From an uncultured Collinsella sp. (lineage in GTDB: Bacteria > Actinomycetota > Coriobacteriia > Coriobacteriales > Coriobacteriaceae), in NCBI GenBank assembly GCA_900548265.1, contig URKG01000006.1, forward strand, positions 33,060 to 97,059: a DNA stretch of 64,000 nt, read 5' to 3'. Positions 34,191-42,437 of this stretch are shown here, in pieces. Both the position numbers and the translations under genes were made by a program. Within the stretch, counting starts at the first letter, position 1; every line of letters begins with the position of its first letter. A model generated the notes under the pieces. That model searched no databases and was not told the origin of the DNA. It worked only from the letters and a program-made list of their open reading frames with translations.

Positions 34191-35062
34191 TACCCCAGGC
34201 GCTCCATAATGGTCGCGGCGATTGCAGGACGGTTCATAGTGTACAGGTGCAGGCCGTCGGCGCCGTGCTCCTTAAGGTCGCAAAGCTGACGAGCAGCATA
34301 ATCTACACCGGCTGCCTGCAGGCTCTCGGGGTCGTTCTCGTACTTGGCGAGGATCTTGATGACGGGGGAGGGCAGCGACGCGCCGCACATAAAGACCATG
34401 CGGCTGATCTGCGACTTGCCCATAAACGGCATGATGCCCGCGGTAATGGGCACGGTGATGCCGGCCTTGTCGGCAAGCTCGCGGAAGCGATAGAAGCACT
34501 CGTTATCAAAGAAGAGCTGTGTCACAAAGAAGCTTGCGCCGGCGTCCTGTTTTTGCTTGAGGTGTTCGACCGAGACGTTGAGGTCCTCGCAGGCAATGTG
34601 GCCCTCGGGGTAGGCTGCGGCGCCCACACAAAAGCCGGCGTCAACGAGCTCGGGGATGAGGTCGCGGGCGTAGGCGTAGTCCGAGGCGGGCTTGTCGTCC
34701 TCAGTCGCGCCAGCGGGAAGATCACCACGCAGGGCCAGGATGTTTTCAACGCCGGCGGTGCGATACTCGTCAATCTTGGCGGCGATGTCGGCGTGGGTGC
34801 GGCCCACGCAGGTAAGGTGTGCCACCGAGGGCGTATCGAATTCGCTCGTAATCATATGCGCGATGGGGGCGGTGGTGGCACCGTTGCCCGAGCCGCCGGC
34901 CGAGCAGGTGACCGAGACAAAGCTCGGTGAAAGCTTGCACAGATTGCCTGCCACCTCGCGAGCCGTGTCGAGGGTAAGCTCGCCCTTGGGCGGGAACATC
35001 TCAAACGAAACGGGTGCGGTGCCCTGGGATGCTGCCTGCTTAAAAACCTCGTCGACGCGCAT
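34190..35062 (-). CDS. metF: 5,10-methylenetetrahydrofolate reductase
   Basis: MetF makes 5-methyl-THF, the methyl donor for MetH. The 290-residue TIM-barrel protein shows SFEMFPPKGE at the N-terminus, the conserved GRTHADIAAKIDEYRTAGVENILALRGDLPAG stretch in shortened form (ILALRGDLP) and FFVTQLFFDNECF. ATG 35062 follows AAAGGAG, so I prefer it to the upstream frame extension. It is the first gene of a metF-reactivase-[R-M]-metH unit on the minus strand. No riboswitch is recognised upstream. Confidence 0.94.
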   Translation of the reverse strand: MRVDEVFKQAASQGTAPVSFEMFPPKGELTLDTAREVAGNLCKLSPSFVSVTCSAGGSGNGATTAPIAHMITSEFDTPSVAHLTCVGRTHADIAAKIDEYRTAGVENILALRGDLPAGATEDDKPASDYAYARDLIPELVDAGFCVGAAAYPEGHIACEDLNVSVEHLKQKQDAGASFFVTQLFFDNECFYRFRELADKAGITVPITAGIMPFMGKSQISRMVFMCGASLPSPVIKILAKYENDPESLQAAGVDYAARQLCDLKEHGADGLHLYTMNRPAIAATIMERLG

Positions 35063-35204
35063 ATCGTGCTCCTTTAGATGCCTGGGTGCGATGTTTTGTT
35101 GCAAGGATTCTACAGCACCACTGCGCTAAGGTGGAGTTTCTCTCGCTATTTGGGGATACCAATCGAAAATGCTTCGCTATCGGCATTTCCTATAACAGAG
35201 TGTT

Positions 35205-35276
35205 CAATCTAGGATGGGGCTATAAAGACTGGTATCTGATACGAAATACCAGTTAATAGAGCCCCATCCCAAATTG
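35205..35276. repeat. Imperfect inverted repeat, GGGAYGGGGC family
   Basis: GGATGGGGCT (35212-35221) and ACTGGTAT (35228-35235) pair with AGCCCCATCC (35260-35269) and ATACCAGT (35246-35253). The outer AAATTGACT and GCCCC segments match the perfect palindrome at 16789-16907. Confidence 0.75.
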
Positions 35277-35488
35277 ACTCCCTTAAACTATGGGGAGAGG
35301 TCTGCAATTTATACAGTTGATTGGCCATTAAGGGTGGCAGCGCCGCTGTGATGCGGTAACCTCATTGATTGGTTTCGCGACAGCAACATAACGGTAATGT
35401 CGCGGAAACACGGCGAGTCTAAGCTATGACTCGTTCGTTAGTAATCAACACCGCATCTCACGCGGTGCCGATACGAAGGGAGTTCCGT
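35277..35488 (+). promoter_or_regulatory. Leader region of the glutamine synthetase gene
   Basis: A stem GTTTCGCGACA (35372-35382) / TGTCGCGGAAAC (35398-35409) lies 80 bases upstream of the start codon. GACTC/GAGTC (35416-35436) and ACCGC/GCGGT (35450-35467) form further hairpins. This looks like a structured 5' UTR. I do not recognise a glutamine riboswitch. Confidence 0.4.
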
Positions 35489-37576
35489 ATGGCCGATCTT
35501 ACTGACCGCTTCGGGACCATGGTGTTCTCTGAGGAAGTCATGAAGGACTACCTCCCCAAGGACATTTGGAAGCGCCTTGCTGCAACCCTCGAGGGCGGTG
35601 AGCCGCTCGACCTGGATGTGGCCAACGCCGTTGCCCACGCCATGAAGGTCTGGGCCATCTCCAAGGGCGCGACGCACTACGCACACTGGTTCCAGCCGCT
35701 TTCGGGCATTACTTCCGAGAAGCACGACAGCTTCCTGGAGCCCAACCACGACGGCACCGCTATTACCAAGTTTACGGGCAAGAACCTCATCCAGGGCGAG
35801 CCCGATGCCTCCAGCTTCCCCAACGGCGGCTTGCGTGCCACCTTCGAGGCCCGTGGCTACACCGCCTGGGATCCCACCAGCCCCGCTTTTATCAAGGACG
35901 ATGTCCTGTGCATCCCCACGGCTTTCTGCTCCTACACAGGCGAGGCCCTGGACAAGAAGACCCCGCTGCTGCGCTCCATGACCGCGCTCTCGCGTGAGTC
36001 CAAGCGCGTTTTGGCGCTGTTTGGTAAGACCCCCAAGAAGGTCGTTCCTTCCGTGGGCGACGAGCAGGAGTACTTCCTGATCAAGAAGGACGCTTACCGC
36101 AAGCGCAAGGACCTGGTCATCACCGGCCGCACCCTCTTTGGTGCTGCTCCCTGCAAGGGTCAGGAGCTCGAGGAGCACTACTTTGGCGCTATCCGCCCCA
36201 CCGTCTCGGCCTATATGAAGGATCTGGACGATGAGCTGTGGGCGCTTGGCATTCCCGCCAAGACCAAGCACAACGAGGTTGCTCCCTGCCAGCATGAGCT
36301 CGCACCGGTCTATGGCGAGGTCAACGAGGCCATCGACCAGAATCTGGTCATGATGGAGAAGATGAAGCTCATCGCCTCCCGCCACGACTTGGTCTGCCTG
36401 CTGCACGAGAAGCCCTTCGAGGGCATCAACGGTTCGGGCAAGCACAACAACTGGTCGCTTGGCACCGAGTCCGAGAATCTGCTCGATCCGGGCGACACCC
36501 CGCTCGACAACCTGCAGTTCATCGTCTTCCTCACCGCGGTGATCGAGGCCGTCGATAACTATCAGGAGCTCCTGCGTGCCTCCGTTGCCTCGGCCGGCAA
36601 CGACCATCGTCTGGGCGCCAACGAGGCTCCTCCGGCGATTATGTCCATCTTCCTGGGCGACCAGCTTACCGAGGTCGTCGAGAAGATCATCGATGGCAAG
36701 GCTTCCGTCCATGCCACGCGCGGCGTGCTCGACCTGGGCGCCGATACCCTGCCCAAGCTGATGCAGGACAACACCGACCGCAACCGCACCTCCCCGTTTG
36801 CCTTCACCGGCAACAAGTTCGAGTTCCGTGCCTGCGGCTCCGAGCAGAACGTCTCCGACTCCAACCTGGTGCTCGATGCCGCCGTGGCCAAGTCGCTCAA
36901 GTCCTTCGCCGACGCACTCGAGGGTACGCCCGAGGATAAGTTCCAGGACGCCGCGCTCGAGTACTGCAAGAAGGTGCTGACCGATCACCAGCGCATCCTG
37001 TTCTCCGGCGACGGTTACTCCGACGAGTGGCCCATCGAGGCCGAGAAGCGCGGCCTTGCCAACAACAAGACCACGGCCGACGCCCTGCCCGCCTTTGTTT
37101 CCGATAAGGCCATTGCGCTCTTTGAGGAGACGGGTGTCCTGACCAAGGCCGAGGCCCAGTGCCGTTACGACTGCAAGCTCGAGAAGTACAACAAGCTCAT
37201 GAACATCGAGGCTACCACGATGGTTCGCGAGGCGCGTCGTACCTATCGCCCGGTCATTACCGCCTACGCCACCAAGGTCGCTAAGGGCCTCGAGACTATT
37301 CGTGCCGCCGGTGCTGAGGCCGCCATGCAGTGCGAGCAGAACACGCTCAACAAGCTCTGCAACGGCATCACCGCCATCAACGACTCCATCAAGGCGCTCG
37401 ACGCCGTGCATCAGAAGGCCGAGGCCCTCGATGGCCAGGAGCAGGCCAATGTGTATGCACACGAGGTCGTTCCCGCTATGGATACGCTGCGCGCCGCCGT
37501 GGATGCCATGGAGGAGATCGTGGCCGCCGACTACTGGCCGGTCCCGACCTACGACGACATCCTGTTCTATGTGTAA
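35489..37576 (+). CDS. glnN: Type III glutamine synthetase
   Basis: GSIII ligates ammonia to glutamate using ATP. The 695-residue length and the N-terminal block MADLTDRFGTMVFSEEVMKD are characteristic of the GlnN family rather than the 450-residue type I enzyme. Active-site motifs include GDEQEYFLIKK, NEVAPCQHELAPV and KPFEGINGSGKHNNWS. ATG 35489 follows GAAGGGAG. It is monocistronic with its own terminator. As the only glutamine synthetase in the window it is likely the ammonia-assimilation enzyme and a supplier of glutamine for GatCAB, GuaA and MurT-GatD. Confidence 0.95.
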   Translation: MADLTDRFGTMVFSEEVMKDYLPKDIWKRLAATLEGGEPLDLDVANAVAHAMKVWAISKGATHYAHWFQPLSGITSEKHDSFLEPNHDGTAITKFTGKNLIQGEPDASSFPNGGLRATFEARGYTAWDPTSPAFIKDDVLCIPTAFCSYTGEALDKKTPLLRSMTALSRESKRVLALFGKTPKKVVPSVGDEQEYFLIKKDAYRKRKDLVITGRTLFGAAPCKGQELEEHYFGAIRPTVSAYMKDLDDELWALGIPAKTKHNEVAPCQHELAPVYGEVNEAIDQNLVMMEKMKLIASRHDLVCLLHEKPFEGINGSGKHNNWSLGTESENLLDPGDTPLDNLQFIVFLTAVIEAVDNYQELLRASVASAGNDHRLGANEAPPAIMSIFLGDQLTEVVEKIIDGKASVHATRGVLDLGADTLPKLMQDNTDRNRTSPFAFTGNKFEFRACGSEQNVSDSNLVLDAAVAKSLKSFADALEGTPEDKFQDAALEYCKKVLTDHQRILFSGDGYSDEWPIEAEKRGLANNKTTADALPAFVSDKAIALFEETGVLTKAEAQCRYDCKLEKYNKLMNIEATTMVREARRTYRPVITAYATKVAKGLETIRAAGAEAAMQCEQNTLNKLCNGITAINDSIKALDAVHQKAEALDGQEQANVYAHEVVPAMDTLRAAVDAMEEIVAADYWPVPTYDDILFYV

Positions 37577-37600
37577 CAGACGCGTTTGATTTTGCGCTCG

Positions 37601-37634
37601 AAGGGGTCTCGCCTGTGCGAGGCCCCTTTTTTGT
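37601..37634 (+). terminator. Terminator of the glutamine synthetase gene
   Basis: AAGGGGTCTCGC (37601-37612) pairs with GCGAGGCCCCTT (37617-37628), followed by TTTT. Confidence 0.9.
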
Positions 37635-37756
37635 CGCCCGGGTCGTCTTTGAACATGCTGTCGAGCGAGCGTTTCGCGCGGGGCATCTTGAAAGTTGTAA
37701 CCTGTTTTGGCATGCGGATGTTTCGGGCATTTGTTCATAAAGGGGAGGATTATCCG

Positions 37757-38518
37757 ATGAAGGTATTCGATATCATGTTTAGCCCGACCGGCGGAACGGA
37801 AAAGGTATCTAACTACATTGTCAATGCGTTAGAAGGGGAAACCGTTGCTGTAGATTTGACCGATAGCGGGCTTGGCTTTCGTGCGATTGCGATGACAAAA
37901 GAGGATGTGGCCGTGATCGCGGTGCCCTCGTATGGCGGGCGAGTCCCGGCTGTGGTCGCGGAGCGTTTGGGTATGATGCGAGGAAATGGCGCACAGGCGG
38001 TTCTGGTTTGTGCTTATGGAAACCGCGCATATGAGGACACACTGGTCGAGCTTGAGGACGCGGCAAAGGGCGCAGGTTTTCGGGTGATCGCGGCGGTTTC
38101 TGCCATCGCCGAGCATTCTATTGTTCGCCAGATTGCCGCCGGCAGACCAGATGCGCAGGACGCGGCACAGCTCACTGGGTTTGCGAATCAGATTCAGCAA
38201 AAGATATCTGCAGGAGATGCTTCTGAGCCGGCTATTCCGGGCAATCGTCCCTATAAGAAGGCCGGGGGCACTGGTATGGTGCCTAAGGCCACAAAGGAGT
38301 GCACCGCCTGCGGGGCTTGCGCCACAGCGTGTCCCGTTGGCGCTATCGATAAAGACGATCCCAAACGGGTGGACAAAAAGGCCTGCATTTCCTGCATGCG
38401 CTGCGTTGCCGTGTGTCCGCGGGGCGCGCGTGGGCTAAGTCCTGTCATGCTCTCTGCGGCTACCAAGATGTTGAGTAAAGCCTGTGCCGAGCGGAAGGAG
38501 TGCGAGCTGTTTATCTAG
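37757..38518 (+). CDS. Flavodoxin-ferredoxin fusion (EFR1-family)
   Basis: A 253-residue electron-transfer protein. Residues 1-150 are a flavodoxin-like domain with the FMN phosphate loop FSPTGGTEK. Residues 180-235 hold two 4Fe-4S clusters, CTACGACATACPVGAI and CISCMRCVAVCPRGA. It fits the EFR1 (ferrodoxin) family of anaerobes and could pass electrons from ferredoxin to a flavin. ATG 37757 follows GGGGAGGA. It is monocistronic; the redox partner cannot be inferred from its neighbours. Confidence 0.88.
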   Translation: MKVFDIMFSPTGGTEKVSNYIVNALEGETVAVDLTDSGLGFRAIAMTKEDVAVIAVPSYGGRVPAVVAERLGMMRGNGAQAVLVCAYGNRAYEDTLVELEDAAKGAGFRVIAAVSAIAEHSIVRQIAAGRPDAQDAAQLTGFANQIQQKISAGDASEPAIPGNRPYKKAGGTGMVPKATKECTACGACATACPVGAIDKDDPKRVDKKACISCMRCVAVCPRGARGLSPVMLSAATKMLSKACAERKECELFI

Positions 38519-38555
38519 CGCAAGGGCCTTGAGTACTTTCCGTTTTATAACGGCA

Positions 38556-38593
38556 AAAAACGAACCCGTCGGACCTTATATCCGGCGGGTTCG
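38556..38593. terminator. Terminator-like hairpin downstream of the EFR1 gene
   Basis: GAACCCG-TCGGA (38562-38573) pairs with TCCG-GCGGGTTC (38581-38592). The T-run lies on the minus side (opposite AAAAAA at 38555-38560). It may end transcripts from the tRNA-side locus. Confidence 0.5.
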
Positions 38594-38604
38594 AACATTT
38601 TAAA

Positions 38605-38752
38605 GTTGGTGCCCCCAGCGGGATGTCCGCGTGCGGCTGGCGCCGCCCGCTTCCGCTGCGTCGCTCCGCTCCTTGCGTGCTGCGCTGGAAAACGCTTGCG
38701 CGTTTCCTCAGCTCCGCACCCTGTCGGGTTCGAATTCCGGCGTATGGGTAGC
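38605..38752 (-). repeat. Duplicated tRNA-Glu 3' end with degenerate tRNA-like sequence
   Basis: TGGTGCCCCCAGCGGGAT at 38605-38622 repeats the last 18 bases of the tRNA-Glu gene (38796-38813). The rest contains a T-arm-like GGGTTCGAATTCC and GC-rich short palindromes, but no complete cloverleaf. It resembles the fragments after tmRNA (16200-16444) and suggests a former integration site. Confidence 0.5.
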
Positions 38753-38784
38753 AAAAAGCCCGTCACCGCAAGGGCAACGGGCTT
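38753..38784 (-). terminator. Terminator of tRNA-Glu
   Basis: AAGCCCGT (38756-38763) pairs with ACGGGCTT (38777-38784). On the minus strand it is followed by TTTTT, just after the tRNA 3' end. Confidence 0.8.
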
Positions 38785-38795
38785 CTCAGTTTAAA

Positions 38796-38872
38796 TGGTG
38801 CCCCCAGCGGGATTCGAACCCGCGATATCCACCTTGAAAGGGTGGCGTCCTTGGCCGCTAGACGATGGGGAC
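38796..38872 (-). tRNA. tRNA-Glu (UUC)
   Basis: A complete cloverleaf on the minus strand. The acceptor stem GTCCCCA pairs with TGGGGGC, followed by an encoded ACCA. The anticodon arm is CCACC-CTTTCAA-GGTGG with anticodon TTC, and the T-arm is GCGGGTTCGAATCCCGC. In an organism with GatCAB this class of glutamate acceptor is the ordinary Glu tRNA, not the amidation substrate. Confidence 0.95.
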
Positions 38873-38972
38873 AGCGGGAAAGAGTATAGCAGACTTTTTT
38901 GCCGGCGCGTATATCGTTGGCAAACTGGAAAACCACCACAAAGGAGTAGGCTTCTATTCCGATTTTCAAATA

Positions 38973-39107
38973 TCTCAATCTGTAACATCTGGGCGGGCAA
39001 ATCGGCTCTATCTGTTACAGATCGAGACAGACGGCAGGCGTCGGGACGAACATCTCATTCTGTAACAGCAAGACGACTTTTAACGGTCTAAATGTTACAG
39101 ATTGAGA
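38973..39107. repeat. Four alternating inverted copies of a TCTCAATCTGTAACA motif
   Basis: TCTCAATCTGTAACAT (38973-38988) and its perfect reverse complement (39092-39107) flank two degenerate inner copies, one inverted near 39007-39027 and one direct at 39052-39067. Alternating orientation allows either one long or two smaller hairpins. No gene is seen between the tRNA and the Mur ligase gene. Confidence 0.7.
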
Positions 39108-39130
39108 CAAACCGCTGGGACGGGGCAAAA

Positions 39131-39163
39131 CCACCACAAAGGTGGCTGTCCCCTTTGTGGTGG
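39131..39163. repeat. Inverted repeat, GGGAC family
   Basis: CCACCACAAAGG (39131-39142) pairs with CCTTTGTGGTGG (39152-39163). GGGACGGGGC precedes it and CTGTCCCC lies in its loop. The arms match those at 2770-2804. Confidence 0.7.
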
Positions 39164-39170
39164 CGGGGCG

Positions 39171-41348
39171 TTAGGGGAGGAGCTTCATGGCGGCGTCGTG
39201 GGCGGCGTGCTCGTAGGTGTCGTCGAGGGACTTGAGCGGCAGCAGGGCTGTGGCCTGTGCATCGCCGCGGCGCTCGAGGGCGTGCGCGATGAGCCAGTCG
39301 GCGAGCTCGGGGTTCTTGGGCAGCGCCGGGCCATGCAGGTACGTGCCGATGACGCCCTTGTAGATCAGGCCCTCGAAGCCGTCGTCTCCGTTGTTGCCGG
39401 TGCCCGTGACGACGGACGTTCCAAGCGGCGTGGCATCTGCGTCGAGTAGAGTACGGCCGCCGTGGTTCTCGAATCCCACAAAGGGCTCGGGTGCCAGGTC
39501 GGTCTTGACGGCGACGTTGCCGATCAGGCGGTCAGAACCGCGCACGGTTTCGGCGGAAATGACACCCAGACCTTCGATGCGATTCTCGCCCATATAGTAC
39601 GAACGGCCGAGCAGCTGATAACTGCCGCAGATAGCAAGCAGCGAGCCGCCGTCCTCAACATAAGCCGCAACCTTGTCTTTTTGAGCGAGCAGCTCGTGCG
39701 CCACGGCCAGCTGGTCGCGATCGGAGCCGCCGCCCATCATGACGATATCGGCGTCGGTGAGATCGAGCGACTCGCCCATACGGACCTCGTCCACGCGCAC
39801 GGGAATGCCACGCCAGGCGCAGCGGCGCTCGAGGGCGATGACATTGCCGCCGTCGCCATAGAGGTTGAGGGCATCGGGGTACAGATAGACGATGCGCAGG
39901 GGGCGCGAAAGCTCGACCGGCGCGACGCCGACGGGGACAGCGCTCCCATCGGCGCGTGTTACGGCGCAGGAGGCAACCGAGCTCGCATCGGTATCCTTAA
40001 GCCCGTCGAGCTCCTTGACCAGCGGCGGAAAGGCCGTGTAGTTGGCGACGGCATAGAAAGTGTCGCCGTCGGCTTCATCCCCAACGGCGCCGATCGCCTG
40101 CTCGATATTCGAGATGATGGCGGCATCGATGCCGGCGTACTTGAGGCGCACCTGCATGTCGTGCGCGCGCGTGCCGCCGGCAAAGGCGACAAGTCCCGCT
40201 GTGTCGGCGATGCGCTCAAAGTCGACGTCGTAGATCCACGATACATCGTGGCCGTCGGCATCGTTGTCGTTGAGGAAGAAAGCGCAGAGTCTGCCACCTG
40301 CTGTTTTAATGGACTGGATCTGGCGATCGAAGCCTACGGGATTCTTGGCCAGGTTGGCCTCGACGGTTCGGCCGGCGATATTCCAACGGCCCATGCGTCC
40401 GCCTGCTGGCACGTAGGCATCGAGCGTGGGCTGCAGGTGAGCTGCGTCCACGCCCAGCTCGCGCGCCGCAAAGAAGGCCGCGGCAACGTTGTAGACCATG
40501 TACAGGCCGTTATAGCGCGTGGCGATGCGCGTGGCAGGTGCGTCGGCATCGGGTCCAAAGTTCAAGTCAAAGCCGTAGCCGTCGCAGCCGAGCTCCACGC
40601 CCGTCACGCGACGGACAAGCCCGGGGCGGGCCCAGCCGCACGAGGGACAATGGTATGCGCCAAGCTGTCCGTACTGCACATAGTCGTACTCCAACGGCGC
40701 GTTGCACTGTGAGCAAAAACGCGAGTCGCTAATGCGGTCGGATTCGGTGTCGGTGGCGCCGTCGATGCCAAAGGCGATGCTTGCATTGGGAACGCGCGCG
40801 GCGATCGCGGCACACAGCGGGTCGTCTGCGTTGTAGATGAGCGTCGTTGCCGGTGAAAGCTCCAGCGCGTGGGCGATGACGTCTTGGGTATGGTCGATCT
40901 CGCCGTAACGGTCCAGCTGGTCGCGGAACAGGTTGAGCAGCACAAAGTACGTCGGCTTGAGCTTGGGCAGAACGCGTACGGTGTAGAGCTCGTCGCACTC
41001 AAAAACGCCCACGCGCTTGCCGCTGCTGGTGTGCTTAAGGCCGCCGCGGGCCTCGAGCAGAGCACCCACCACGCCAGGCTCCATATTGTTGCCGGCGCGG
41101 TTGCATACCACGGTGGCGCCGCTGGCAGCAACTGCGTCGGCGATGAGGTTGGAGGTTGTGGTCTTGCCGTTGGTGCCGGTGATCACCACGCTGCGGTCGA
41201 CTAGGCTTGCGAGGTCGCTTAGCAGCTCGGGGTCGATCTTCATGGCGATGCGGCCGGGAAGCACGCCGCCCTGGCGCTTGAGGACGGAGCGCAGCCCCCA
41301 GCGAGCGATATCGCTCGAGGTGCAGGCGAGAGATGAGCGGAGATTCAT
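39171..41348 (-). CDS. Fused MurT-GatD lipid II isoglutaminyl synthase
   Basis: A 725-residue fusion. Residues 1-460 are a MurT-type Mur ligase: ATP loop TGTNGKTTTSN, a Cys4 zinc ribbon (CSQCNAPL ... CPSCG, about 205-235) inserted in the central domain, and the C-terminal DUF1727-like part. Residues 490-725 are a class I glutamine amidotransferase of GatD type: nucleophile LLAICGSYQLLG and catalytic His in GTYLHGPAL. Together they amidate the D-Glu alpha-carboxyl of lipid II to D-isoglutamine, needed for peptidoglycan cross-linking. In Staphylococcus and Streptococcus the two subunits are separate proteins, so the fusion is unusual. It heads a minus-strand gene by itself, 45 bases after the TPR-like pair. 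Confidence 0.9.
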   Translation of the reverse strand: MNLRSSLACTSSDIARWGLRSVLKRQGGVLPGRIAMKIDPELLSDLASLVDRSVVITGTNGKTTTSNLIADAVAASGATVVCNRAGNNMEPGVVGALLEARGGLKHTSSGKRVGVFECDELYTVRVLPKLKPTYFVLLNLFRDQLDRYGEIDHTQDVIAHALELSPATTLIYNADDPLCAAIAARVPNASIAFGIDGATDTESDRISDSRFCSQCNAPLEYDYVQYGQLGAYHCPSCGWARPGLVRRVTGVELGCDGYGFDLNFGPDADAPATRIATRYNGLYMVYNVAAAFFAARELGVDAAHLQPTLDAYVPAGGRMGRWNIAGRTVEANLAKNPVGFDRQIQSIKTAGGRLCAFFLNDNDADGHDVSWIYDVDFERIADTAGLVAFAGGTRAHDMQVRLKYAGIDAAIISNIEQAIGAVGDEADGDTFYAVANYTAFPPLVKELDGLKDTDASSVASCAVTRADGSAVPVGVAPVELSRPLRIVYLYPDALNLYGDGGNVIALERRCAWRGIPVRVDEVRMGESLDLTDADIVMMGGGSDRDQLAVAHELLAQKDKVAAYVEDGGSLLAICGSYQLLGRSYYMGENRIEGLGVISAETVRGSDRLIGNVAVKTDLAPEPFVGFENHGGRTLLDADATPLGTSVVTGTGNNGDDGFEGLIYKGVIGTYLHGPALPKNPELADWLIAHALERRGDAQATALLPLKSLDDTYEHAAHDAAMKLLP

Positions 41349-41393
41349 GAAGCCGTTCCTAACATAGATGACATGGTCGGGGCGATCGCGTCG

Positions 41394-42437
41394 CTAAAAG
41401 CCGTAGCGGCGCGCAAATTCCTGGGCAAGTTGCGACACGTCTTCGCAGGCGTTGGCCCAGGGGGCAAAGTCGGGGGTATCCGAGATGATGCCGTCGGCTT
41501 CCCAAACGGCCTGGTGCGAAAGATCCCAGGGGTCGTGCGGCTCGGGCCGGCAGGGAAGGTACGGCGTCTGGTACACCGGATTCAGCAAAAAGAACGCGCC
41601 GCCCTCGCAACGGTTGGCAAACTCGCGCAGTGCACGTGTCGCCGGACGCATCTTGTTTGTTTTGAACAGCAGAATCGTGCGGGCGAGCAGGTACCAGGGG
41701 GAGCTCTCGAGTGCATCAGCTCCCACCTGCTCCTCGAGCTGGTGAGCCAGGGCAAAAAAGCCGTCCTGGTCTTCCAAGCGGGCGAGGGCGAGCAACACGG
41801 TGCCGGCGGTTCGGGTGGGATAACCTTCTGCCTTAAGGACGCGGCGGGCGTAGTTGGCAGCAGCACGGTAACGAGCGCTCGCCATGCACAGCTGCGAGAT
41901 GGCCTCGAGCGTGTGGAGCCACCCGATAAGCGCCGGCTCGCTCACGGTGAGGTCTGCTGCGGTGACACTGTCGGCCAAAACATTATTGGCCCAGTAGTGC
42001 GGGGCCTCCATATCAAACCCGGGCACGCTCTGCTGCAGGTAGTCGGCGGTGCTCGCCTCGAGCTTCATCAGGTCGCCCAGGCAGGCATCGACGGGTGTGT
42101 CCGCCAGGATGATGGCGAGCAGCTGCGCATCGACGGCAAGTGCATCGACGCGAACAATCTTGAGCAGCTCGTCGCGCATGTCGTCGAACAGGCGGTTGCG
42201 CGTCTGCTCAAACTCCTCGTCGCTGCCCATGTCTTCGATGCGACGAAGCTCGTCAAGCAAATGACGATGAACGCCGGCATAGGACAGCAGCGCTTGGGCA
42301 TGCTCGGTCTGCGCATACTTGTGAGGGTTTGCGCTGATGTCGTTATGGACAAGCTCGCGTGCTGCATCGGTGAGTTCGGGGTGCGACGCCAGATAGGTGC
42401 GCTCCAGATAGGCGGGGATGTAGACGCTCGGATCCAT
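41394..42437 (-). CDS. Helical-repeat (TPR-like) protein, paralogue 1
   Basis: A 347-residue, largely helical protein without signal peptide or membrane segment. Repeated helix pairs such as RYRAAANYARRVLKAEG and LLALARLEDQDGFFALAHQL are TPR-like. It aligns by eye with its neighbour at 42437 in two blocks (WLHTLEAISQLCMASARYR and SSPWYLLARTILLFKTNKM), so the pair is an old tandem duplication. Its start overlaps the neighbour's stop by one base (TAATG). The C-terminus contains a Pro-rich block (VYQTPYLPCRPEPHDPW). Domain family not recognised beyond the repeat fold; a scaffold role is likely. Confidence 0.65.
   Translation of the reverse strand: MDPSVYIPAYLERTYLASHPELTDAARELVHNDISANPHKYAQTEHAQALLSYAGVHRHLLDELRRIEDMGSDEEFEQTRNRLFDDMRDELLKIVRVDALAVDAQLLAIILADTPVDACLGDLMKLEASTADYLQQSVPGFDMEAPHYWANNVLADSVTAADLTVSEPALIGWLHTLEAISQLCMASARYRAAANYARRVLKAEGYPTRTAGTVLLALARLEDQDGFFALAHQLEEQVGADALESSPWYLLARTILLFKTNKMRPATRALREFANRCEGGAFFLLNPVYQTPYLPCRPEPHDPWDLSHQAVWEADGIISDTPDFAPWANACEDVSQLAQEFARRYGF

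Noticed and set aside
35063..35204. SAM or cobalamin riboswitch upstream of metF
   Set aside because: I looked for the conserved cores of these aptamers on the minus strand and found none. The region has only weak stems.
38605..38752. A second complete tRNA gene
   Set aside because: Only the 3' end and a T-arm-like stretch can be recognised. No anticodon arm or paired acceptor stem can be drawn.
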